Shown here one piece after another: positions 54,944 through 63,399 of a stretch of 64,000 nt of DNA (position 1 is its first letter; every line of letters begins with the position of its first letter). The stretch covers positions 1 through 64,000 of the forward strand of contig NZ_VEXQ01000019.1 in assembly GCF_006376615.1 (NCBI RefSeq). The letters are read 5' to 3'. The position numbers and the translations under genes were made by a program. Origin of the DNA: Buttiauxella sp. B2. GTDB lineage: Bacteria; Pseudomonadota; Gammaproteobacteria; Enterobacterales; Enterobacteriaceae. The notes under the pieces are model-generated. The model was not told the origin of the DNA. It made no database searches and worked only from the letters and a program-made list of their open reading frames with translations.

Positions 54944-55549
54944 CATACCTCAGCCTGAAACTCACGGTCCCGAGGTGTGTTATGAAGTTCAAATCAACCT
55001 TTTTCCCCGATGCCGTCTCCTTTGCATCCACTTTGCGTGTACGCCCGTCCCGCGACAGGACAATGTCGGCCTGCAAGAAACATACATCCTCTATTTTTTC
55101 CTCAAAAATCAATAAAATGAATCAGAGACTCACCAGCTGGCGCGTCAGTCCCGTTACCGGCCAGCTGGAACAACGCTGTACCTTTTCTGAAAGCGAAGAA
55201 CCTCAAAGTCGGCCCATCTCTGCCTGATTTGGCTGGCGGCGCAACAATTACCCTTTGACTGGACCTGAAGGTTTTATCAATCGGGAAAATGCCCGGCACT
55301 AAACGGCATCATCATTAACGCTTGAAACTTTTCTGGGATTTATTCCGTTTGCGAATATTCCGGAAGGCGAAGCCTCGCGTTAATAAAGCACTATAGCAGA
55401 CTCTGACTATTCATAAATTGAATAGCGCGGAACCCTGCACCAAATTAATTATAAAACCGAACGCTTCATACGATGTGGGATATTTATTGCGACCTTTACA
55501 GGCTACTGACATTAAATATTTCATGTTGTCTGGCGGCAGGAGTACCACC
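54944..55549. other. Region upstream of mgtB without a clear gene
   Basis: About 600 bases with only short frames on both strands; none has a convincing ribosome site or familiar content. Salmonella has mgtC before mgtB; no mgtC is present. A leader RNA controlling mgtB could reside here, but no conserved Mg2+-sensing leader or clear PhoP box (paired GTTTA repeats at 11 bp) is recognised. Confidence 0.5.
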
Positions 55550-58282
55550 ATGACTGTAAAAAACAAAATTTCTGGCCAAAAAAGCCAAAATAAATCTGCG
55601 AAAAACAGTGCGCTATCAATGCGTGCCGTTCAGGAAGGTCACAACGATGTGACCGTCACGTTGCTTAATCTTAATACCAGCAAAGCCGGATTACTCAATA
55701 CTCAGGCCGCACTGCGCCTGGAAAAAGAAGGCTTCAACGAAGTCGCCCACGATAAGCCGCCACATGCACTGGTTCAGTTGCTAAAGGCTTTTAATAATCC
55801 TTTTATTTACATTCTCGCCGCACTGGCTGCCATCAGCGTTTTTGCTGACTATTGGCTGCCAATTCATAACGGAGAAGAAGGAGATCTGACCACGGTGATT
55901 ATCATCGCGACCATGGTGGGATTAAGCGGGCTCCTGCGTTTCTGGCAGGAACATCGTTCTGCAAAATCTGCGGAAGCGTTAAAAGCCATGGTGCGAACCA
56001 CGGCGACGGTGCTACGCCGCGATAACCTTAATACCGCCGGGAAACCGCGCGAAATCCCAATGCGCAACCTGGTCGTTGGCGATATTGTGATGCTGTATGC
56101 CGGAGATATGATCCCCGCAGATGTGCGGCTGATTGAGTCGCGCGATCTGTTTATCAGCCAGGCTGTATTAACCGGTGAAGCCTTGCCGGTTGAGAAATAC
56201 GACACGCTGGGCGACGTGGCCCAAAAGTCAGCCAGTGCAAAGGCGGAAGAAGGTGAAAACCTGCTGGATATTCCCAACATCTGCTTCATGGGGACTAACG
56301 TCGTTAGCGGTACGGCAAAAGCGGTGGTTGTGGCAACCGGTTCACGCACCTATTTTGGTTCACTGGCGAAAGCCATTGTCGGCACTCGTTCGCAAACGGC
56401 CTTTGACCGCGGCGTTAATAGCGTCAGCTGGTTATTGATTCGCTTTATGCTGGTGATGGTGCCAGTGGTGTTTATGATTAACGGCGTGATGAAAGGCGAC
56501 TGGTGGGATTCCCTGCTGTTCGCCATGGCGGTCGCCGTAGGCTTAACGCCTGAAATGTTGCCGATGATTGTCAGCGCTAACCTTGCAAAGGGTGCGATGG
56601 TGATGTCGAAACGTAAGGTGGTAGTGAAACGCCTTAATGCTATCCAGAACCTCGGGGCGATGGACGTGCTGTGCACTGACAAAACCGGCACCCTGACGCA
56701 GGATAAAATAATCCTGGAGCATCATATTGATACTCTTGGGCAGAAAAATGCTTCGGTGTTATCACTGGCGTGGCTAAACAGCCACTATCAAAGCGGCATT
56801 AAAAACCTGATGGATCAGGCGGTATTGCACTTCGCGGAAAAGAGCTTCAGCGAAAATGAGCCGGGCTTCGTCAAACCCAAGGGCTATACCAAGGTTGATG
56901 AGTTACCTTTTGATTTTATTCGTCGCCGTCTGTCCATCGTCGTTGAAGACACGCAGCAGAATCACCTGCTGGTGTGTAAAGGCGCAGTTGAGGAAATGCT
57001 GGGCATTTCCAGCCACATTTATGAAAACGGCAAGGTCGTCACGCTTGACCAGAATCGTCATAAAGCGCTGCTGGAATTGGCTAACGATTACAACAAGGAC
57101 GGCTTCCGTGTGCTGGTAGTAGCGACACGTGATATCCGTAAAAGTGAGGCCAAAAAGCAGTACAGCACGGCAGACGAGCATGATTTGATTATTCATGGTT
57201 TCCTGACCTTCCTCGATCCACCGAAAGAAACGGCCGGTCCAGCCATTGCTGCACTGCAAGAAATTGGCGTCAGAGTCAAAGTCCTGACCGGCGATAACGC
57301 TATAGTCACCAGTCGCATCTGTCGTCAGGTTGGGCTTGAACCCGGTGAACCGGTGCTTGGCCCGCAGCTGGAAAAATTGGATGACGAAGCACTGAAGCTG
57401 CTGGTTGAAGAGCGGACGGTGTTTGCGAAACTGACTCCGCTGCAAAAATCACGCGTGCTCAAAGCGCTACAGGCTAACGGTCATACCGTTGGTTTCCTCG
57501 GTGATGGCATCAACGACGCCCCTGCCCTGCGTGATGCTGACGTTGGCATTTCGGTCGACAGCGGAACCGACATCGCCAAAGAGTCTGCCGATATCATTTT
57601 GCTGGAAAAAAGCCTGATGGTGCTGGAAGAAGGCGTGCTCAAAGGCCGCGAGACTTTTGGCAATATCATGAAGTATCTGAACATGACGGCCAGCTCCAAT
57701 TTTGGCAACGTGTTTTCTGTGCTGGTGGCCAGCGCCTTTATTCCGTTCCTGCCGATGCTGGCGATTCACTTATTACTGCAAAACCTGATGTACGATATTT
57801 CTCAGCTGGCTCTGCCATGGGACAAAATCGATAAAGAATTCCTGCAAAAACCGCGAAAATGGGATGCGAAAAATATTGGTCGCTTTATGGTCTGGATTGG
57901 GCCGACCTCTTCAATATTCGACATGACCACCTTTGCCCTGATGTGGTTCGTATTTTCTGCCAACAGCGAACAGATGCAGACTCTATTCCAGTCCGGCTGG
58001 TTTGTTGAAGGATTATTATCCCAGACGCTGGTAGTGCATATGCTCAGAACGCAGAAAATCCCGTTCTTCCAGAGTACCGCTGCTTTGCCGGTGCTGCTGA
58101 TGACCGGTCTGGTCATGGCGCTGGGTATCTACATTCCGTTCTCACCGCTGGGCCCGTTGGTTGGCTTACAGGCACTGCCATGGCAGTACTTCCCCTGGCT
58201 TGTCGGCACGCTGCTGGCTTACTGCTGCGTGGCTCAGATGATGAAAACTTTCTATATTCGCCGCTTTAAACAGTGGTTCTGA
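55550..58282 (+). CDS. mgtB: Magnesium-transporting P-type ATPase MgtB
   Basis: 910 residues (Salmonella MgtB 908). P3B ATPase of the inner membrane that imports Mg2+ under Mg2+ starvation. Actuator TGEALPVEKYD, membrane motif GLTPEMLPMIV, phosphorylated Asp377 in DKTGTLTQ, hinge VKVLTGDNAIVT and GDGINDAPALRDADVGISVD, then six C-terminal spans. It is closer to MgtB than MgtA (RFWQEHRSAKSAEALK, PRKWDAKNIGRFM, AFDRGVNSVSWLLIRFM). Start has GGCAGGAG seven bases upstream; a reading 44 codons longer lacks one. Salmonella controls mgtB through PhoP-PhoQ; here the upstream DNA differs. Confidence 0.92.
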   Translation: MTVKNKISGQKSQNKSAKNSALSMRAVQEGHNDVTVTLLNLNTSKAGLLNTQAALRLEKEGFNEVAHDKPPHALVQLLKAFNNPFIYILAALAAISVFADYWLPIHNGEEGDLTTVIIIATMVGLSGLLRFWQEHRSAKSAEALKAMVRTTATVLRRDNLNTAGKPREIPMRNLVVGDIVMLYAGDMIPADVRLIESRDLFISQAVLTGEALPVEKYDTLGDVAQKSASAKAEEGENLLDIPNICFMGTNVVSGTAKAVVVATGSRTYFGSLAKAIVGTRSQTAFDRGVNSVSWLLIRFMLVMVPVVFMINGVMKGDWWDSLLFAMAVAVGLTPEMLPMIVSANLAKGAMVMSKRKVVVKRLNAIQNLGAMDVLCTDKTGTLTQDKIILEHHIDTLGQKNASVLSLAWLNSHYQSGIKNLMDQAVLHFAEKSFSENEPGFVKPKGYTKVDELPFDFIRRRLSIVVEDTQQNHLLVCKGAVEEMLGISSHIYENGKVVTLDQNRHKALLELANDYNKDGFRVLVVATRDIRKSEAKKQYSTADEHDLIIHGFLTFLDPPKETAGPAIAALQEIGVRVKVLTGDNAIVTSRICRQVGLEPGEPVLGPQLEKLDDEALKLLVEERTVFAKLTPLQKSRVLKALQANGHTVGFLGDGINDAPALRDADVGISVDSGTDIAKESADIILLEKSLMVLEEGVLKGRETFGNIMKYLNMTASSNFGNVFSVLVASAFIPFLPMLAIHLLLQNLMYDISQLALPWDKIDKEFLQKPRKWDAKNIGRFMVWIGPTSSIFDMTTFALMWFVFSANSEQMQTLFQSGWFVEGLLSQTLVVHMLRTQKIPFFQSTAALPVLLMTGLVMALGIYIPFSPLGPLVGLQALPWQYFPWLVGTLLAYCCVAQMMKTFYIRRFKQWF

Positions 58283-58350
58283 TTCACGCTTAACAAGGAG
58301 CCGCCAGCGGGCGGTCTCCTGTCATTCAAGTCAATAAATGTGAATGCGCC

Positions 58351-58587
58351 ATGAAACAGTATTCCTCAGCTTTTTTGCTGATTAAAAATAAAGTCATCAT
58401 GCTGGTGGTGTTATTTTTAATGAAAATTAACCGCGTACTACAGACCGTTGGGCTTAGGTATTACCGCTCAGGGGAAATTAGTCACCGCCAAATAAAACTT
58501 CTTTTGAATGTCGCCAGTGTCATACATCGGTTATCGATGGCATTGCTGCGCTGTTATAAAAGCATCACCCTGAAAAAGGGGAAGTAA
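58351..58587 (+). CDS. Hypothetical 78-residue basic protein
   Basis: Frame between mgtB and the Na/Pi-cotransporter-like gene, ending two bases before the latter's ATG, whose ribosome site (AAAGGGGAAG) is in its last codons. N-terminal hydrophobic segment (about 7-30: AFLLIKNKVIMLVVLFLM), then Arg/Lys-rich. Place recalls Salmonella mgtR, a small membrane peptide after mgtB, but length and sequence differ. Weak start site. Could be a real coupled gene or chance. Confidence 0.4.
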   Translation: MKQYSSAFLLIKNKVIMLVVLFLMKINRVLQTVGLRYYRSGEISHRQIKLLLNVASVIHRLSMALLRCYKSITLKKGK

Positions 58588-58589
58588 CT

Positions 58590-60242
58590 ATGTCCGGAAC
58601 AACTTTATTAATAAACCTGGCTGGCGCCATCGCTTTACTGCTTTGGGGCAGCCATATGATTTCTTCGGCGCTGGGCCGTGGCTTTGGTACTCCGCTGCGC
58701 AGCTGGATGGGACGTCATCTTAAAAACCGCTGGATGGCGTTGCTGGCAGGTATCGGTATTACCGCGCTGTTGCAAAGCAGTACGGCGGTGAGTTTGATGG
58801 TCACCTCTTTTACCGCTTCGGGCACGCTGAGCCTTGCCCCGGGGCTTGCCGTCATGCTGGGTGCCAATATTGGCTCCACGCTTGTGGTTCAGGTGATGAG
58901 CTTCAATACGGCGATAGCGATTCCTTTGCTGCTGCTGATGGGCTTTGTGGTCTTCAAACTGCGCGACAGCTCGGGCTTTGAGAGTGCCGGCTGCGCCATG
59001 ATGGGTCTGGGAATGATGCTACTGGCGCTAAGCCAGCTCAGCGCAGCACTTGCACAGATAGAATCTACCCCGGTATTTCAGGCGGTAATGCAAGGGCTGG
59101 AAGGAGATACTCTTATTGCGCTGATTGTGGCAATGATGCTGACGCTTATTTGCCACTCAAGCGTAGCGGTGATTTTGCTGATTTCCGTACTGGCGGCGAC
59201 CGGCGTAATGACGCCAGCGACGGCAATGGTTCTGGTTATCGGCGCTAATATTGGCGGTGCTCTTCCGCCTCTGCTAAGCGCAAACTCTCCCGTTGCACGC
59301 CGACTCCCGGCCGGTAATTTAATTGTGCGCACGATAGGCGGCCTGGCCGCACTGGCACTGCTGCCAGAGTTAACCGAGTTGGCAGTAACATCGGGTTTAA
59401 CTACGCCACAGCTGGTAGTTGGTTTTCATACTGCTTTTAGCATAGTGCTGGCACTTTTGTTTATTGGCCTTACAGCACCTTTTGCTCGCCTGCTCGAGCG
59501 CTTTTTCCCGGACGAGCCTCAGCCTGCAGACGCAGGATTGCCGCTTTACCTTGACGAAGCCGGGCTGGATATCGCCTGGCTTGGTTTGTCGAACTCGGTG
59601 CGCGAATCTCTGCGCTCCGCTGACATGCTGACCCAAATGCTCGACCGGCTGGTGGTTCTTTTTCGCACTCATGAACAGGGCGTAGCCAATGAAATTCGCG
59701 AGGTTGATCGGTCGCTGGATCATCTCAGCGCGGCTATTCGCGCCTATCTGGCCGATATTGGTCAGGACGGGCTCAGTGACTCAGACGCAGACCGCGCGCA
59801 GGAAATACTCATGTTCGTCATTAATTTTGAACATGCGGGCGACATTATCTCCAGCAATCTGACTCAGTTAGCCACGCGCCGCGCCCGCCGAGGGGAACAA
59901 TTCACCGAGTTTGAGTTAAACAACATTCACCTGCTGCACAGAGAATTGCAGACCAGCCTGCGTCTGGCCGTCACGGCATTTTTGGCTGAAGACACCAATG
60001 CCGCGCATCAGCTGAAAGCACGTAAAGAAGTCATTCGCCAGCTAGAGGCCACCGCCAGCCGGGAGCATTTCAGAAAACTGCGTGAAGATAAAAACACCTG
60101 GGCAGAATCTGGCGATATTTTCCAGCGGGTGCTTCGAGACTACCGTCGCGTGCATCACCATATTGCTGCCGTGGCCTACCCGGTACTCGACAGACTCGGA
60201 GATGAAGTCGTACAACAGACTCAGAACACTTCGGAAGCTTGA
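58590..60242 (+). CDS. Na/Pi-cotransporter family protein (YjbB-like) with PhoU-like domain
   Basis: 550 residues. N-terminal half holds two inverted Na/Pi-cotransport repeats with the QSS motifs (LLQSSTAVSLMV near 53-64; ICHSSVAVILLIS near 187-199) and GANIGST/GANIGGA; C-terminal cytoplasmic half (about 340-540) is helical and PhoU-like (EILMFVINFEHAGDIIS). E. coli YjbB exports phosphate when internal Pi is high. Two bases after a small frame and about 300 after mgtB, it may link phosphate to Mg2+ balance. More GC-rich than the flanking chromosome. Confidence 0.88.
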   Translation: MSGTTLLINLAGAIALLLWGSHMISSALGRGFGTPLRSWMGRHLKNRWMALLAGIGITALLQSSTAVSLMVTSFTASGTLSLAPGLAVMLGANIGSTLVVQVMSFNTAIAIPLLLLMGFVVFKLRDSSGFESAGCAMMGLGMMLLALSQLSAALAQIESTPVFQAVMQGLEGDTLIALIVAMMLTLICHSSVAVILLISVLAATGVMTPATAMVLVIGANIGGALPPLLSANSPVARRLPAGNLIVRTIGGLAALALLPELTELAVTSGLTTPQLVVGFHTAFSIVLALLFIGLTAPFARLLERFFPDEPQPADAGLPLYLDEAGLDIAWLGLSNSVRESLRSADMLTQMLDRLVVLFRTHEQGVANEIREVDRSLDHLSAAIRAYLADIGQDGLSDSDADRAQEILMFVINFEHAGDIISSNLTQLATRRARRGEQFTEFELNNIHLLHRELQTSLRLAVTAFLAEDTNAAHQLKARKEVIRQLEATASREHFRKLREDKNTWAESGDIFQRVLRDYRRVHHHIAAVAYPVLDRLGDEVVQQTQNTSEA

Positions 60243-60285
60243 ATAATAAAAACAGCCCGGTTGGGCATCAAATTTAGGACAAGAG

Positions 60286-60633
60286 ATGAGAGTATTAATT
60301 TGTGCAGGCCGGTTTTATGCTGACAGTAATAACGTCACACGCATTCTCGAGCTTTGCGAGCAAAAGCAACCGATTGATGTAGTTATCCACGGCGGTCATC
60401 AATCTTTAGGCGGTATTATTGAGGGCTGGGCGCGGGATGCCGATGCCCATGTGGTGCGATACCCAGCCAACTGGGCGATGCACGGTAAATATGCCGAGGT
60501 TCGCCGCAATCTTTTTATGCTTGAAGACAGCCGCCCTGATGTAATACTGGCATTTCCCGGTGGCGAAGACACCGCTGACTGCATCAGCCTGGCTCATAAA
60601 GCGGGTATAAAAGTCATCGAGATCGATAGCTAA
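60286..60633 (+). CDS. Small SLOG-domain protein (DUF2493/YspA-type)
   Basis: 115 residues. Rossmann-like SLOG fold: MRVLICAGRFYAD, IDVVIHGGHQSLGGI, VVRYPANWAMHGKYAEVRRN and PDVILAFPGGEDTADCISLAHKAG. Such domains bind nucleotides or related ligands and are frequent in phage and accessory DNA; function unknown. Ribosome site TTTAGGACAAGAG. A short 4-bp hairpin with a T-run follows (60637-60657). Last gene of the inserted segment. Confidence 0.8.
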   Translation: MRVLICAGRFYADSNNVTRILELCEQKQPIDVVIHGGHQSLGGIIEGWARDADAHVVRYPANWAMHGKYAEVRRNLFMLEDSRPDVILAFPGGEDTADCISLAHKAGIKVIEIDS

Positions 60634-60684
60634 TGCTCACAGCTTCAGTGAATTTTTTCCTTTTTTAGCGCCATGGGCAGACTG

Positions 60685-61368
60685 CTACACTTCTCGGGTC
60701 AGGCTCATACAATAAAATTTATGTGTATCCTCAGCAGTGGAAAGGAGCAGGATGTTATGTCGCAAACAGCAGTGAATCATCTCCGCCATGAACATAAAGA
60801 AATAGGTTAAGGCATTAATGCAGTACTGGCCGATGTAGATACCGATCATCATCCTTGAACCGATCAACTGTTTGATCTGGCCCCATTTCTGCGCCATCGG
60901 AATATGTTCTTTGGCTTGCTTCTGATCCATATTGATCAGCGCCCAACCGTCTTCGATGTACTCCAGTTCTTTCTTATTCACTCCTGGATGATTGTTAGGT
61001 TCGTGAATAACTTTCAGCCAGACGAAGCTGATGCCAAAGCCACTGAAGATATCAACGAAGCCTTGCAGCAAAGTAAATAGCGACCAAATAAAGATCGACC
61101 AGAAATAAACGCGTTTGGATCCAAATTTATCAAGCAACCAACCGCCGGGGATTTGACCAATAACATATGCCCAAGAAAACGCGGAAAATACATATCCCAT
61201 GCCAATAGCATCAAGACCGATATCTTTCGCCATTTCCGAACCGGCAATAGATAACGTCGCGCGGTCACCATAGTTAAACGAGGTGACGATGAAGAGCATT
61301 ACTACTATCCAATAACGAGCGTTGGTTCTTTTCTCGGCAACGCTCGCCGCCTGGCTAATCGTATTCAT
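60685..61368 (-). pseudogene. gudP: D-glucarate permease gudP remnant
   Basis: The 227-codon frame matches GudP (about 450 residues, MFS/ACS family) for residues 1-113, then jumps in frame to the part that begins SFVWLKVIHEPN, losing about 80 residues (junction near 61030). Homology continues to INALTYFF (to about 60796) and then stops; the last 36 codons are unrelated. The C-terminal half of the transporter is missing. At least three membrane helices in the first half and the second six-helix bundle are lost, so no transport is expected. The rest of the gud operon lies 6.5 kb away beyond the insertion. Confidence 0.9.
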
Positions 61369-61671
61369 GTTGCACTCCTGAATTATAGCTTTCAGCTACA
61401 GTTCATTCTGTACTTGTAGGGTTATCAGAATGAGGTATCGGCCGGTCCGCAGTATATTTGTGGCGTTGAATCTGCGGTTTATTGTTTGGCCGAGAGAAAG
61501 TATATGAAGGGAGTGAAAATGCCTCATCGTGCAAAGACACAATTTTTCTGCACGCTTTATGAGCGCTTTGTGGCTTCTGTCCAATGTGCTGGGGGATGGT
61601 TCACGATTTTTGAAACAAAGTTAAAAGATGGCGAATAATGCTTACGTTTATTCGCCAGGTACTTTTTGTCA
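61369..61671. other. gudP-yqcA spacer
   Basis: 303 bases without a recognisable gene. It should contain the old promoter and CdaR-controlled region of the gud operon, reading leftward into the gudP remnant, and the 3' flank of yqcA. No clear -35/-10 pair or operator could be picked with confidence. Confidence 0.4.
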
Positions 61672-62121
61672 CTAACTTAACAGCGCAGCCCACTGCTCAA
61701 CCCATGGGTTAGATACCGCTTCAGGCTCTGGGTGATCGTTGGCATCAATGGCCAAAACATTGCCAATACGTTTGGCACCCTGCTCTTGTAGCAAGGCATC
61801 GAACTGTTTACCGCCACCACAAAAATGCTCGTAGTTGCTGTCGCCTAAGGCAATCAAACCGTAACGTAATTCAGGCTGGTATCCGAGTTTATCTTTTATC
61901 GCCTGAAAAAGAGGAACGATGCTGTCTGGCAAATCGCCCTGGCCGGTTGTTGAAGTCACAACCAGTACATATTGGTCGCTAAACTTTTGCCAGTCTGCCA
62001 GTTCAGGGTCTTCAAATACTGTGGCTTTGTGACCTTTCTTTTTTAGAATCGCTTCGGCTTCTTCCGCCACCAACAGCGAGTTTCCATACATCGTACCTAC
62101 AAAAATCCCCACTTCGGCCAT
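61672..62121 (-). CDS. yqcA: Flavodoxin YqcA
   Basis: 149 residues, same as E. coli. Short-chain flavodoxin that binds FMN (phosphate loop [17 protein letters not shown] at 7-23; [12 protein letters not shown] near 57-68; [13 protein letters not shown]). Proposed electron carrier, exact partner unknown. Follows truC by 27 bases, forming yqcC-truC-yqcA. Confidence 0.95.
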   Translation of the reverse strand: MAEVGIFVGTMYGNSLLVAEEAEAILKKKGHKATVFEDPELADWQKFSDQYVLVVTSTTGQGDLPDSIVPLFQAIKDKLGYQPELRYGLIALGDSNYEHFCGGGKQFDALLQEQGAKRIGNVLAIDANDHPEPEAVSNPWVEQWAALLS

Positions 62122-62148
62122 CAGTTAACTCCTTGCGTTACGGCTGTA

Positions 62149-62919
62149 TTAATCATCCTGGCCGTTGCTTGCGACAAACTCAACCTTTTCGATATCACTC
62201 AGCAATCCGCGCCAGCCAAACTGTGACATCATCTGCATCCAGGTGTCATCAAGGCCTGCACGAATACACAGCGGTTCACCCGTTACTGGGTGATTTAATG
62301 AAAGTTGGCTTGCGTGAAGCATCAAGCGTTCGCAGCCAAAATGCTCGGCCGCAGCGCGGTTTTGACGCAAATCACCGTGTTTGGAATCACCAATCATTGG
62401 GTGGCGTAGGTGAGACATATGGCGGCGCAGCTGGTGTTTGCGGCCAGTTTTAGGTTCCAGTTCAACAAGGCTGTAGCGGGCCGTTGGGTAGCGGCCAATC
62501 GGAACCGGCATTTCAACCGTCGCCAGACCGCGATAATGCGTTACCGCTGGCTGTGGTTCTTTATTCTGAGTCGCTTTTTTATCCGCGATTTTATCCAGCT
62601 CTTCGACGAGCGGATAATCAAGCACCGCTTCATCTTCAAGCCAACCACGGGTGAGCGCATGGTAGCGCTTTTGAATTTGATGATTTTCAAACTGCTGTGA
62701 TAACAAATGAGCGACTTCGCTGGAAAGTGCCATCAGCAACACACCGGAGGTCGGCCTGTCGAGGCGATGAACGGTGAAAACATGCTTCCCAATTTGGTCA
62801 CGTACAGTTTGCATCACGAAAACTGTTTCATGTCTGTCTAGCCAACTGCGGTGGACTAACCAGCCTGATGGTTTGTTTACCGCCACCAGCCATTCATCCT
62901 GATAAATAATTTCCAGCAT
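62149..62919 (-). CDS. truC: tRNA pseudouridine(65) synthase TruC
   Basis: 256 residues (E. coli 260). RluA-family enzyme making pseudouridine 65 in tRNA-Ile and tRNA-Asp. Catalytic Asp54 in VHRLDRPTSGVLL, and the family segments LEPKTGRKHQLRRHMSHL and HPMIGDSKHGD. Start overlaps the yqcC stop (TGATG). Confidence 0.96.
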   Translation of the reverse strand: MLEIIYQDEWLVAVNKPSGWLVHRSWLDRHETVFVMQTVRDQIGKHVFTVHRLDRPTSGVLLMALSSEVAHLLSQQFENHQIQKRYHALTRGWLEDEAVLDYPLVEELDKIADKKATQNKEPQPAVTHYRGLATVEMPVPIGRYPTARYSLVELEPKTGRKHQLRRHMSHLRHPMIGDSKHGDLRQNRAAAEHFGCERLMLHASQLSLNHPVTGEPLCIRAGLDDTWMQMMSQFGWRGLLSDIEKVEFVASNGQDD

Positions 62920-63248
62920 CAGTTAGTGTCACTCGCAAACAAAGCATCAAGTTCTTGCAGCGCTTTTAACAACGGATCGCGTCCAACATGTGCCGCATCC
63001 AACGCCATTTCATAATAAGGCGCGATTGCAAAATCCGCAGGCAAAGGGTGTTGGGCATCAATAAGCGCGTGCATTCTTGGGATCAGAACCCATTGCAACC
63101 ATTCATGAGGTTGCAATGTATCAAGACAAAACGGTTGGGTGCTTTCAAAGGCTTCAGCGTTTGGCGCACAGCCCTGCCAAAGTTGATGGTCACGCAAAAC
63201 TTGTTCAATGTTGTGTAGATGCTGGCGTACCAGCGCGTGGCGTTCCAT
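62919..63248 (-). CDS. yqcC: YqcC family protein (DUF446)
   Basis: 109 residues, same as E. coli YqcC. Small helical cytoplasmic protein, function unknown; conserved core STQPFCLDTLQPHEWLQWVLIPRMHALID. The start MERHALVRQHL has TGAGG five bases before it and fits the family length; the frame is open for a further 59 codons upstream, across the spacer into iolB, which is not family sequence. Coupled to truC. Confidence 0.92.
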   Translation of the reverse strand: MERHALVRQHLHNIEQVLRDHQLWQGCAPNAEAFESTQPFCLDTLQPHEWLQWVLIPRMHALIDAQHPLPADFAIAPYYEMALDAAHVGRDPLLKALQELDALFASDTN

Positions 63249-63399
63249 GAAAACCTCAGGCATCAGTCGAAAGAAGCCGGCAAGCATACCATTTCTTAAG
63301 GAGCGGTTAGAAGGTTCCTTCATTGCCATTCGATGTACAAAGTACCAGAGGACGTCAGGTTTTATATTTCCACATGCGCCCTCTGGATAGCCTGGAATA

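Noticed and set aside
54937-55227. Plus-strand frame of 96 codons before mgtB
   Set aside because: No good ribosome site and low-complexity Ser/Lys/Arg content; minus-strand frames of similar size cover the same bases. Too weak to list.
55321-55360. Possible PhoP box upstream of mgtB
   Set aside because: Two GTTTA-like half sites are present but their spacing does not fit the 11-bp direct repeat.
61396-61584. Minus-strand 62-codon frame upstream of gudP
   Set aside because: No ribosome site and no likeness to known proteins; it lies in the gud promoter region.
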